In this document: in pieces, positions 37,355-44,565 of the stretch
Numbering within the stretch: position 1 is the first letter of the stretch
Layout: each line of letters opens with the position of its first letter
Source: Candidatus Synchoanobacter obligatus
GTDB taxonomy: Bacteria > Pseudomonadota > Gammaproteobacteria > Comchoanobacterales > Comchoanobacteraceae
DNA: 44,565 nucleotides
NCBI RefSeq assembly: GCF_024259865.1
Contig: NZ_JAKUDN010000001.1
Coordinates: 325,741-370,305 of the forward strand
Direction: 5' to 3'
Program-made: the position numbers and the translations under genes
Notes under the pieces: generated by a model
What the model was told of the DNA's origin: nothing
Databases searched by the model: none
The model's input: only the letters and a program-made list of their open reading frames with translations

Positions 37355-39784
37355 TTATTGATAATAAGACGGTGGCCGTTCATTACCAGGTTCTGGTGGT
37401 GCACTAGGCGCTGGTGGTGCACTAGGAAGGCTTTCAAGACGCTTACCCAATTCTGTAAACTGTGTTATTGACCTTTCTTCTAACTCTGTTTGAACTGCAT
37501 TCATAACACCTTTTAAGGCCACTTGAGCATCCTCGGTATAACTTTGGAAATATTGATACCCAGCATAGAAACAACCTGAAATCAACAATGCAGAACCCAC
37601 GCCAATGGCTACAAAAATTGGCTCTGGATTAAAGAAGTTTAGTATGGCCGCACCCCATAAATAATTTGCAAGAACGCCCACTACCAATATCGCCGCAACC
37701 GTCAATACAGCAGTCAGTACTTTCTGCTGAGAACATTGTTGCCATATCTGTTGTATTTTCTCTTTTTCAAGCACCTGTTCATTTGCGACTAAGTACGCTG
37801 GCTTAAATGTTAATGACTTAAGCTCTACGACAGGAGGCTGAAAAATCGGTTTCACATCACTCTTGCGCACCGAAGTACTCTTGAGCCACTCAATTTTATC
37901 TGAAATCTCTTTTTCTTGTGCATTTATTTTATCTATCTCATTCCTACATGCCCTCATCGCAGCACTTTTTTCTGATATTTCAGCCGTAAACTGTAGAATA
38001 CGCGCTTCTATCTCTGAAACAGACTGGTTCGCCAAATCTAGGGCAGCTGTCAATCTAACATTCGCTTTATCAATATCAGCAATATCCCGGAGATACATGT
38101 CTTCCGCAGGACTCAAACATGCTTTTTGAGACTTAAGCGTCTTTTCTGCTGTCGAATAACTTGTTTGTAAATCTTCTAACTTGTTACAAGCAGCTAAAAT
38201 CTCACTGTGTCTAGCACCTGTGATATGACCGCCAAACTGATCCCTTATAGATTCTAGTGACGACATTTTTTTACAACCAGTCTTTTGTGCCTCTAATAAT
38301 TTAATGTTCCGACCAGATTCTTCTCGCTCTCTTTGGATTCGCATCATCTCAGCACTAGGACCTTCATCCTTGATTGACTGTATCTCTGCTTGGTAACTTG
38401 GAGCTTTGAAGGATCCAGACAAACGTATAGATTGAATCTCACCCTTATTATCAGCAATCCTTTGCATTTCAGGGGACACTGATTTTAGTAACGCATCTTT
38501 CTGGCTTTCAAGTGTTGCACGAGCCCCTTGTGCTGTTACTAGCTCATGGGGTGTCTGTGTTTGAATGCCCTCAATATCAGCCTCATAGCCTCTCCTTTCT
38601 AAACGCTTTGCATTTGCCAAACCTTTATTACCATCATTCATGGCTTGAGTTTGCTCGCTTGAGGCTGCACTGATTTTTTCTCTTAAGACTGCAACTCTCT
38701 TATCTTTCATCTGAGCATCAGCTATCTTTTGGGCCGAAATAATGACTTCTTGATCAGCAATTTTGCTATTCATCTCGCTAAGTTTAGGCGCATTGGTCTT
38801 TTGATGTTTGCTAAAAGCTTCTGAATATTCTTTGCGATTTTCATCTAACAGCCTTCTGATAGAGGCCTCCTTCAAACCCTGTTCTACAGTTTCAGCTGCT
38901 ATCAAACCTTCATACTTCGCAATACGAGTGGCTTTATCAGCCTCATCCTTTGAACAAGCCACTGAATGGTCAGCTTCTAATTTGGTTAACTTAGCCTTGC
39001 TTTCTCTGATACGACAATCAAACCCTTCAAGCACTTCGCCCTTAACCTTTTGCGCCAATACTTTAGACACTTCTTGTGCATCATTCCGCTCTGATTTTAT
39101 ACTCATTAAATCATTCTCTAGCCCTAACACGCGCCGCTCAATAGCATCTTTCTCAGCTTCCCAAGCTGCTGTTCTAGACTGGTGTTCTATTTGCTTCTCT
39201 GATAATTGTCCTTGAAAACTTTTTTCATAACTAGAGCCTTTGCCCTTGCCTGCTTTAGCAGCAACATATGGCTTCATCAACGCTTCTAACTCCTGCTTCT
39301 CACCTTCTGTAACCTTATATGTAGCATCAAGCGTCGCCTTAGAATCAGACATTGTTTGCAGCGTATCATTCAAGCGCTTAACTTCAGCTTCAAATCTAGA
39401 GTTTGCCCGGGCATCATCAGTTTTTCTCCACATCTGGAACTGATAATTTATTCCATCAATAAAGTCTTTGTGCATCACATTTGGCCTATCATCCGAAAGC
39501 GCGCTCTCTATCCCCTCTCGCCCACTGGCAATATCAAACGGAACACTTACCGAATCTTTAAAACAACCATTTTTTGCCGATGTCGAATAACGCTTCTTAC
39601 CTAAGCGACAGGATATTTCTTTATTACCACCAACAAAGAATGTTTGTGCGACCTCAACCTCTAGCTCCCCAACGATCATTTCTTGGAACTGTTGAAGATA
39701 CCCCCAAGTTGGCGCGGCAAAGTGCATGGGAGCCTCTATCTTATAACTCAGCGTATTATCGAGCACTCTGTAATCCTGCGGCAT
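37355..39784 (-). CDS. Large coiled-coil membrane protein with PSAP/PPxY tail
   Basis: An 809-residue protein that I cannot assign to a family. The N-terminal ~110 residues contain a cysteine-bearing segment ('EISCRLGKKRYSTSAKNGCF'). Residues ~125-640 are a nearly continuous, highly charged heptad-rich coiled coil. Two membrane helices follow (~690-713 and ~724-745), with 'SGCFYAGYQYFQSY' at the second. The last 25 residues are Pro-rich, with PSAP at ~787 and ~793 and PPSY at ~804 as the third to sixth residues from the end. Encoded by imperfect tandem DNA repeats near 37390-37425, this tail resembles ESCRT/NEDD4-binding late-domain motifs. The membrane segment and the cysteine segment are shared with the upstream neighbour gene. 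A good AGGAA ribosome site is present. A secreted effector is a reasonable guess. Confidence 0.72.
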   Translation of the reverse strand: MPQDYRVLDNTLSYKIEAPMHFAAPTWGYLQQFQEMIVGELEVEVAQTFFVGGNKEISCRLGKKRYSTSAKNGCFKDSVSVPFDIASGREGIESALSDDRPNVMHKDFIDGINYQFQMWRKTDDARANSRFEAEVKRLNDTLQTMSDSKATLDATYKVTEGEKQELEALMKPYVAAKAGKGKGSSYEKSFQGQLSEKQIEHQSRTAAWEAEKDAIERRVLGLENDLMSIKSERNDAQEVSKVLAQKVKGEVLEGFDCRIRESKAKLTKLEADHSVACSKDEADKATRIAKYEGLIAAETVEQGLKEASIRRLLDENRKEYSEAFSKHQKTNAPKLSEMNSKIADQEVIISAQKIADAQMKDKRVAVLREKISAASSEQTQAMNDGNKGLANAKRLERRGYEADIEGIQTQTPHELVTAQGARATLESQKDALLKSVSPEMQRIADNKGEIQSIRLSGSFKAPSYQAEIQSIKDEGPSAEMMRIQREREESGRNIKLLEAQKTGCKKMSSLESIRDQFGGHITGARHSEILAACNKLEDLQTSYSTAEKTLKSQKACLSPAEDMYLRDIADIDKANVRLTAALDLANQSVSEIEARILQFTAEISEKSAAMRACRNEIDKINAQEKEISDKIEWLKSTSVRKSDVKPIFQPPVVELKSLTFKPAYLVANEQVLEKEKIQQIWQQCSQQKVLTAVLTVAAILVVGVLANYLWGAAILNFFNPEPIFVAIGVGSALLISGCFYAGYQYFQSYTEDAQVALKGVMNAVQTELEERSITQFTELGKRLESLPSAPPAPSAPPEPGNERPPSYYQ

Positions 39785-39878
39785 ATTGTATTCCTAAATT
39801 TTAATATATTATATCCGACCTAAATCATAAATAACAGAATATTAGAAAAAAACATCCATAATAATTATTTACAACAAC

Positions 39879-40802
39879 TTAAAGACGGCGCTGGCTTGTA
39901 TTCATATAGTCATCTATCTGATAACTCACATCGTCAAAAATCTCTTGGGATAATTTAGTTGCTGGCGCCACCAATCTTTGATCCAGTTCCCTGCTCCAAT
40001 AATCAAAGAGCTTGTGACTATACTCTAAGTAACTAAAACCCGAATAAAAGCAAGCAGCCCATGAAATACCCATGACAAGCTGCTCAACAAGACCAGTCCA
40101 AATAGAAGCTTGAAACTGCACCATCAGAGTAGGAATCATTAAAGGCATCAACCAGGAGAGCGTCAACCCAGCAACAACCGTTAATGAAACAACAAATAAC
40201 TGATAGGCTCTTTGCTTAAAATGAATCCACCTTAAGCCGACAACTTTTAATTCTTGTGCAAAAATCGCATGACTTGACGGTGCTATTTGAATCTCAGCAT
40301 TCTTACAATGGTAATTTTCAATAGAGAATTCGTACCGAGGAGGCGTCCAATTATAAGGATAACGTTCTCGTAATTGACTCACTTCCAACTTTTTTCTCTG
40401 AGGATCATCTACCGTTATACGATTCATCAGCTCTTTGTAGGCCCTATTATACTGCACCCTATCAGTCATTCGGCAGTATTTTATCGCATGAATAAAACCT
40501 GATTTTATGTCATCATTGACTTTGGCAACACTGACAAAACCCTGATCCTGAATCACACAATCAGTCACAGGGACGACTTTAGTCACACCCATAGCTCTCG
40601 CACTGGACTCATACACATTGCCTGTCACTCTACATGGAACCTTTTGCGTATTATTAAAGGAATATCTCGCAGTATACTTACAAGAGTAACTGACTTTAAT
40701 CGCAGATCTTCGAATAATCTGCAATAACTCTGCTGTTAAAGGCGTTTTACTACCTTTATATGAAAGACCTGTTTGCGAACTTAGGATCTCTTCAACGTCC
40801 AC
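39879..40802 (-). CDS. Two-helix membrane protein related to the coiled-coil neighbour
   Basis: A 307-residue protein starting at a GTG preceded by AAGGTGG. The N-terminal part has a cysteine-containing segment ('SYSCKYTARYSFNNTQKVPC') that aligns with 'EISCRLGKKRYSTSAKNGCF' of the downstream 809-residue protein. Two helices at ~195-225 and ~232-255 are followed by 'CFYSGFSYLEYSHKLF', matching 'CFYAGYQYFQSYTEDA' in the neighbour. The two genes thus look like paralogues, one of which carries a ~500-residue coiled-coil insert. No known family is recognised and there is no signal peptide. The pair is probably co-transcribed (94-base gap). Confidence 0.68.
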   Translation of the reverse strand: MDVEEILSSQTGLSYKGSKTPLTAELLQIIRRSAIKVSYSCKYTARYSFNNTQKVPCRVTGNVYESSARAMGVTKVVPVTDCVIQDQGFVSVAKVNDDIKSGFIHAIKYCRMTDRVQYNRAYKELMNRITVDDPQRKKLEVSQLRERYPYNWTPPRYEFSIENYHCKNAEIQIAPSSHAIFAQELKVVGLRWIHFKQRAYQLFVVSLTVVAGLTLSWLMPLMIPTLMVQFQASIWTGLVEQLVMGISWAACFYSGFSYLEYSHKLFDYWSRELDQRLVAPATKLSQEIFDDVSYQIDDYMNTSQRRL

Positions 40803-40997
40803 TTGTTACCACCTTATAATTACATTAGTTCCTAAAATAGCAAGGCTAGGCAATAATAGCAACCACTATGCAGCACCACGTAAAGCTAATTACTGATGCG
40901 GCCATTAGCGCACTAGCGTTATACAGAAAAAACCCTCATTAACTATTTTTTAATTGACAATGTTGCGTTATTTAGCATTATGTTTTGCTAAAAGCGC

Positions 40998-41026
40998 TTA
41001 ACGGACTACCTTCTAGTAGGTATACT
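40998..41026 (+). promoter_or_regulatory. Promoter with embedded TetR-type operator
   Basis: A -35-like TTAACG (40998-41003) and a -10 TATACT (41021-41026) have 17-base spacing. Between them sits TACCTTCTAGTAGGTA (41007-41022), symmetric at 14 of 16 positions. An alternative upstream promoter (TTGACA at 40954, CATTAT near 40976) also reads towards tetR. Placement inside the spacer is typical of a self-repressing TetR regulator. Confidence 0.55.
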
Positions 41027-41051
41027 GCTTTCAATTAATGAGAGTTATGTT

Positions 41052-41621
41052 ATGAGCAGCACCAAAGAACGTATTATACATGAAGGTTGAAACCTGATAC
41101 AAAAACGTGGTTACCATGCTTTCAGCTTCAAAGATATTAGTCATAAAATTGGTATTAAAACAGCAAGCATTCACTATCACTTTCCAACAAAAACGGATCT
41201 AGTTTTAGCCATTGTCACATCTCAAAAAGCAACCACTCACCAATACCTACAGCACTTAATTCATCATGAGAGTTTAAGTGAAAGAGAGAAAATTGAAGCG
41301 TTATGCCACAGTATTCTATCGACCACATTTTTAGAAGAAGAAAAAATGTGCTTGGCAGGAATGCTAGCTACGGATGTCCTTACTCTTGATGAGCCTATCG
41401 AAAAAGCTGTTGCAGATCTCATTGAAACAATCAAGCTTGGCATAGCGCAAATCATCCAATATGGTATTAAACAAAAAGAATTTAACCCTAACACTCACCC
41501 TGAAAGCACTGCTTCTGCTTTAGTCGCTGCAATTGAAGAGTCACTAATATTAACCCAACTTTTTAAGGATGAAAATACTTTTAAACATGTCATGGACGTC
41601 ATACTTAACCGCCTATTATAG
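41052..41621 (+). pseudogene. TetR-family regulator with one in-frame TGA
   Basis: The frame from the ATG at 41052 reads as a TetR regulator: the helix-turn-helix region 'QKRGYHAFSFKDISHKIGI' and 'TASIHYHFPTKTDLVLAI' (usual form xxxLYxHFxxKxxL) is intact, and the ligand domain continues undisturbed to the TAG at 41619-41621. Codon 13 is TGA (41088-41090) where a tryptophan is plausible in 'HEG-x-NLIQKRGY', consistent with a TGG to TGA change. No in-frame ATG follows until 41346, which would remove the DNA-binding domain. The gene is therefore probably inactive, though damaged by a single base. It is the only interruption in 189 codons, so the loss is recent or a sequencing error. Confidence 0.75.
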
Positions 41622-41630
41622 GCTTTTTTT
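41611..41630 (+). terminator. Rho-independent terminator overlapping the tetR stop
   Basis: GCCTATTATAGGC (five-pair stem, three-base loop) is followed by seven T. The tetR stop TAG lies in its second arm, so tetR and the downstream GST are separate transcripts. Confidence 0.75.
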
Positions 41631-41641
41631 AAACATGCACC

Positions 41642-41657
41642 TTCCTATCGATAGGTA
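41642..41657 (+). promoter_or_regulatory. Second TetR-type operator, upstream of the GST gene
   Basis: TTCCTATCGATAGGTA contains the perfect twelve-base palindrome CCTATCGATAGG and shares the half-site TAGGTA and the CCT with the palindrome in front of tetR. It sits between the terminator and the GST ribosome site (GGAG), where a repressor would block transcription. Confidence 0.5.
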
Positions 41658-41671
41658 GTGGAGATACTATT

Positions 41672-42255
41672 ATGCAAACATCACATCCGATACTTTGGGA
41701 CCTTAGCTTATCACCTTATGTCCGCAAGGTCATTGCTGCTCTAGAAGAGAAGAACCTTAATTATACACTTAAAGAAACATTGCCTATAGCACTATTAAAG
41801 GCCACCGGTAAACCTATAGACCTTAGCTTTTCGAATGCCAGTCCTTTAGGTAAAATACCCGCACTTCAAGATGGCACTACTTCCGTTGCTGATTCTGCTG
41901 TCATTGCTCAATTTATCGACAAAAAATATTCACAAGGTACTTCTCTTTATCCTAGCGATCCAAAGGCGTTAGCAAAAACCTTATGGTTTGAGCAATATAG
42001 TGACAATATTTTGAGCAGTGTAGCCTATTCAAAAATATTTATCGAAAAAATCATCAAACCCAATGTTCTTAATATAAGCACTGATGAGAGCATTGTATCA
42101 CATGCCATTGAAAGTGAGCTTCTTAAATGTATAAAATATTACTGGGAACTTCTTTACCAGATCTAACAATAGCTTTAAACACTTAGTAGCAGACTTCTAT
42201 TGCTATTTTTGTAGCAACATGCCTCGAACATTATCTAGGTGAAGATAAGGTTTGA
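41672..42255 (+). pseudogene. Glutathione S-transferase, 3' end disrupted
   Basis: The first 164 codons encode a GST with an N-terminal thioredoxin fold ('LWDLSLSPYVRKVIAALEEKNL', 'SPLGKIPALQDG', 'VADSAVIAQFIDKKY') and the start of the helical domain, stopping at a TAA at 42164-42166. Family members are ~200-230 residues. In the next frame, sequence up to a TGA at 42253-42255 still resembles the missing part ('DLTIA', then 'SIAIFVATCLEHYLGEDK', compare the usual LTIADIxxA...), but with two TAG codons. The gene thus carries a frameshift plus further damage. A truncated product could still be made from the intact 5' part. It forms a regulator-enzyme pair with the broken tetR. Confidence 0.65.
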
Positions 42256-42440
42256 TATTCTTTCAACTCAGTCTTATCATGAATACAATAATCTATCCGA
42301 TTAAGAAATCTATTGGTAAAACCTACGCTTTTACCAATAGGAAAACTAAAGACTTCTATAGATGACATACAATCCCAGTACATATGAGGCAAATCAGGAC
42401 TCACATCTGGGTAAATTTAGGTGTTGGTAGTGGTAGCATC
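42231..42440 (-). pseudogene. Eroded fragment of an unknown minus strand gene
   Basis: From 42440 down to a TAA at 42231-42233 the minus strand reads a protein-like frame ('PDVSPDLPHMYWDCMSSIEV', 'FSFPIGKSVGFTNRFLNRID', 'YCIHDKTELKEYQ') with one internal TAA (42417-42419). No start codon or ribosome site is seen, and the frame fades out upstream. No family is recognised. It slightly overlaps the GST remnant at its end. It is most simply the 3' remnant of a lost gene. Confidence 0.35.
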
Positions 42441-42559
42441 TATATATCGATCAATTTAGCAATAAAAACAACGCTACTTTATCTGAAGCATATACCATAA
42501 GTTTTAATAGAATTGCAAATGGTATGATTCTAGTATACAATTTTCATATGGAGAAAAGT

Positions 42560-43183
42560 ATGATGAATAAAATATTAAAACTTATGTACAGTTCAGTTAT
42601 GTATATTATGTGTACGCTTATACCTGATATTTTGAACTTGCCACTTATAGTTCCTTATGGCTTAGGTTATTTAGCCACAAAATTCATAGGGAATATTAGA
42701 TCTATATTTAATATGGATAATACATTAGTTATCGGGGCAAGTTATGCGTTAGAAAGACACCAAAACGGATCTCATCCTTTAGAGAAGTGTGAGTATGATC
42801 GTATTACTAATGCAATAGGTGATCCTTATTATACCTGTATTGGTAGTCAAGAATATGCACCTTATGTAAATATCATGGGCGTTAATGTTCAATTATGGCA
42901 AAGACATCCAGTATTAAAAATGAACTGGGATCATAAAGATTTTTTCAAGGATATTAAATGTTACTTTGCTGGAAAGAAATTTGATAAGATTGTAATTGAT
43001 TTTAGTGTATCTAAGATGATGATTTCTAGAAGCCCGTTATGGACAGCTTTTATTCGTCAACATCTTTCTCAATCAGGTGTTGTTATATTACCTGAAGATT
43101 GTGAAGCGTGTATAGGTGAGCCCTTATTAAATGAGCATATTACATGTGAACTTAATGAAGAACTTACCGTTAAAATGGCATAG
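42560..43183 (+). CDS. Unknown protein, AT-rich gene
   Basis: A 207-residue protein with a hydrophobic N-terminal stretch (residues ~8-45) that may be a membrane anchor or an uncleaved signal, then a soluble domain with mixed alpha/beta composition ('FDKIVIDFSVSKMMISRSPL', 'QSGVVILPEDCEACIGEPLL'). The 'KIVIDFS' and 'GVVILPED' strands recall a Rossmann-like fold but no motif confirms this. I put the start at 42560, which has GGAG upstream; ATGs at 42524 and 42548 are alternatives. The gene looks more AT-rich than the housekeeping genes and is the only intact gene between the broken GST and the rRNA operon, so it may have been acquired. Confidence 0.6.
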   Translation: MMNKILKLMYSSVMYIMCTLIPDILNLPLIVPYGLGYLATKFIGNIRSIFNMDNTLVIGASYALERHQNGSHPLEKCEYDRITNAIGDPYYTCIGSQEYAPYVNIMGVNVQLWQRHPVLKMNWDHKDFFKDIKCYFAGKKFDKIVIDFSVSKMMISRSPLWTAFIRQHLSQSGVVILPEDCEACIGEPLLNEHITCELNEELTVKMA

Positions 43184-43435
43184 AGATAGTAACTCTTGAT
43201 AGCATTTAACATTATATAATTGTCTACTTTTATTGAAGTTAATCCATATCAAAAGTAGCTATTTATCTTGTCGCAACATAGCGTCAAAATAGATCATTAA
43301 ATAAACTGAGTTGATATACCCAGAAGCTAGATAGGGCATATGAATCTATGGCTCTACTTAATCAAGGTGATATAATTCTGTCAGTATTTTTCATATCACT
43401 TTTATAATGACAAATACGGAACCTCTAAGCTGTAA
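43184..43435. other. AT-rich intergenic stretch
   Basis: No gene is visible here. CTACTTTT (43224-43231) and AAAAGTAG (43251-43258) can form an eight-pair stem with a long loop just after the preceding stop; no T tract follows, so I do not call it a terminator. Confidence 0.35.
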
Positions 43436-44328
43436 TCAGCCCCCCCATTGATGGCTTAATAACCAGGCTTTATGACGTTCGGTACTAAATACACTATGAA
43501 TGGACCTTAACGATGATAATATCCTTTGACTGAATTGTTTATTGTATTCATCTCTAAATAAGTAGGCTTGTGCTTTGGTGAAACTGGGGTGCATATAGTG
43601 TTGGAATATTACATAAGGGGGGTCTGCTCTTTCACCTTAAAGTAAAGCTTCTGTTATTTTAGGGTCTTTAGGTTAAGAGCATACGATTAAGGAGTTTTCA
43701 CAGCGTACCCCCATACCAATTCCTTCTTGCGTTTTTCTATACCAAATAAAATCATCACAAAAATCTGTTGCCCCACCCACTATCATTTGATGCTGTTGAT
43801 TATATATGCAATCCTCAATAACATCTTGTTAATCAGCAATTGCATGGTTAGCTCTAGCATATGTTTCAGGGTCTTGAAGCGCTTTTATGTAGTCTCTCTG
43901 CTACTAGTAAGAAATGGAAGTTTTAGAGCGCTTATTAATGCTGAAATCTACTGTTCTGCTTTAACAAATGATATCCACACAGAATCGTCATTATCTTTAA
44001 TTATATTGCGAGTCTCATGTAGTAATTTAATACCCTCATCTGCCTCATATCCTGCATGCATATCAGAATTTAAATGTGAAATATTTATAGAAGCTACACC
44101 TTCAACACATTGCATGTATTTATATAAACCCACAGCATCACTTTTAGCACCAGAGAAATAGAAATGGCCAAGAGACTGATATAGTTGTGGACTATCGAAA
44201 CTATTATCGATAAATACAGGATATGCTTTAAGGTTAATAACCTTTAGTGCTGAACTTCTATCAATAAAGCTATTTTCAAGTGAGGTTCTAGCATCAAAAA
44301 GGGACTCTTTAGATATGCCTTTTTTCAT
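43436..44328 (-). pseudogene. Eroded unknown gene with five in-frame TAA/TAG codons and one frameshift
   Basis: The first 126 codons from the ATG at 44328 are intact ('MKKGISKESLFDARTSLENS' onward). Near 43950 the coding signal shifts to another frame and then stays in that single frame for ~500 bases to a TGA at 43436-43438. Within it are TAG TAG (43906-43901), TAA (43829-43831), TAA (43673-43675) and TAA (43637-43639). Between the stops the peptide is convincing: 'RDYIKALQDPETYARANHAI', 'GGATDFCDDFIWYRKTQEGI', 'ADPPYVIFQHYMHPSFTKAQ', 'YLFRDEYNKQFSQRILSSLR'. All five stops fit glutamine positions. The full protein would be ~295 residues, family unknown. Confidence 0.6.
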
Positions 44329-44350
44329 ATTATCTCAAAAATTATTAGGC

Positions 44351-44378
44351 AAAAAAAAACCCGCCACAAGGACGGGTT
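44351..44378 (-). terminator. Rho-independent terminator of the rRNA operon
   Basis: On the minus strand AACCCG pairs with CGGGTT (plus one more G-C after a mismatch), with a small loop, and nine T follow. It lies just past the 5S rRNA 3' end and should stop the whole rrn transcript. Confidence 0.92.
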
Positions 44379-44387
44379 AAAAAACAA

Positions 44388-44499
44388 AAGCCTGGTGATG
44401 ACCTACTTTCGCGCAAAGCACTATCATCGGCGTAAAGTGGTTTCACTTCTGAGTTCGAGATGGGATCAGGTGGTGCACACTTACTATAGTCACCAGGCA
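44388..44499 (-). rRNA. rrf: 5S ribosomal RNA
   Basis: The minus strand gives 'TGCCTGGTGACTATAG' at the 5' end, 'CACCTGATCCCATCTCGAAC', 'TCAGAAGTGAAAC' and 'CGCCGATGATAGTG' in the middle, and 'AGTAGGTCATCACCAGGCTT' at the 3' end, which pairs with the 5' end as helix I. These are the conserved blocks of bacterial 5S. The ends are good to a few bases. Confidence 0.96.
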
Positions 44500-44542
44500 A
44501 CCTTAGCAATTTGATGATAGTCTGATTGTTATTGAATGAGCA

Positions 44543-44565
44543 ATTTAAGACTCACGGTTAATTAG
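44543..44565 (-). rRNA. rrl: 23S ribosomal RNA, 3' end only (partial)
   Basis: The last bases of the window, read on the minus strand, are 'CTAATTAACCGTGAGTCTTAA', matching the 3' end of bacterial 23S rRNA (usual form CTAAxxAACCGTGAGGCTTAA). The rest of the gene lies beyond the right edge. The 23S-5S spacer is about 43 bases. Confidence 0.85.

Noticed and set aside
41052-41621. UGA read as tryptophan in tetR (recoded genetic code)
   Set aside because: TGA is used as a genuine stop elsewhere, for example in the ATGA overlaps that end aceE and the IcmL-like gene, so a single TGA in tetR is best read as a nonsense mutation.
42184-43906. TAGTAGCAGA present at 42184-42193 (+) and at 43897-43906 (minus) as a functional repeat
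   Set aside because: Ten bases shared in AT-rich decayed sequence can occur by chance, and no longer homology surrounds it.
43436-44328. Calling the gene a functional ciliate-derived gene
   Set aside because: A frameshift near 43950 and decaying neighbours make pseudogene decay the simpler reading; the idea is kept only as a finding to test.

Overview
The window looks like a compact chromosomal segment of a gammaproteobacterium, probably one that lives with or inside a eukaryotic host. The housekeeping genes point to the class: ubiA, zipA next to ligA, mpl, aceE-aceF-lpd, rsmI beside rnpB, and a 5S/23S rRNA end. A host-associated lifestyle is inferred from a DotI/IcmL-like protein, many secreted or membrane proteins without recognisable family, a coiled-coil membrane protein whose tail carries eukaryotic-type short motifs, and decaying genes. 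Exact taxonomy cannot be settled from sequence reading alone; Legionellales-type relatives fit best.

Layout. 1-6.7 kb: Smr-domain protein, an unknown two-helix membrane protein, ubiA divergent from uridine kinase, an NAD-dependent epimerase-like protein and a penicillin-acylase-family hydrolase. 6.7-13.5 kb: tRNA-Arg, zipA, an IcmL-like protein and ligA form an overlapping + strand cluster, converging on a minus strand operon of a CPBP protease, mpl and an unknown membrane protein. 13.6-22.5 kb: a MATE transporter, then a minus strand block with the pyruvate dehydrogenase operon (aceE-aceF-lpd), a CPA2 antiporter, RNase P RNA and rsmI. 22.5-32.5 kb: small secreted or outer-membrane-type proteins, an alpha/beta hydrolase, tRNA-Thr, a site-2-protease homologue that has lost its zinc-binding histidines, an archaeal/eukaryal-type proS, and four tandem putative outer membrane proteins. 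32.5-40.8 kb: an ABC protein with a degenerate ATPase domain, a small membrane protein, an intact MsbA-type ABC exporter, and two related membrane proteins, one with a very long coiled coil. 41-44.3 kb: a gene graveyard (tetR with one stop, broken GST, two eroded minus strand genes) around one intact unknown gene. 44.35-44.57 kb: the end of an rRNA operon (terminator, 5S, last bases of 23S) read from the right.

Genes are packed tightly. Five convergent pairs overlap at their 3' ends, and stop/start overlaps link aceE-aceF, zipA-IcmL-like-ligA and CPBP-mpl. Neither tRNA gene encodes its CCA end. The most interesting items are the PSAP/PPxY tail on the coiled-coil protein, an eroded gene whose five in-frame stops are all TAA/TAG at glutamine-like positions, the histidine-less S2P homologue, the mpl gene without a normal start codon in the right place, and a broken tetR/GST pair whose operator-like sites still match each other.
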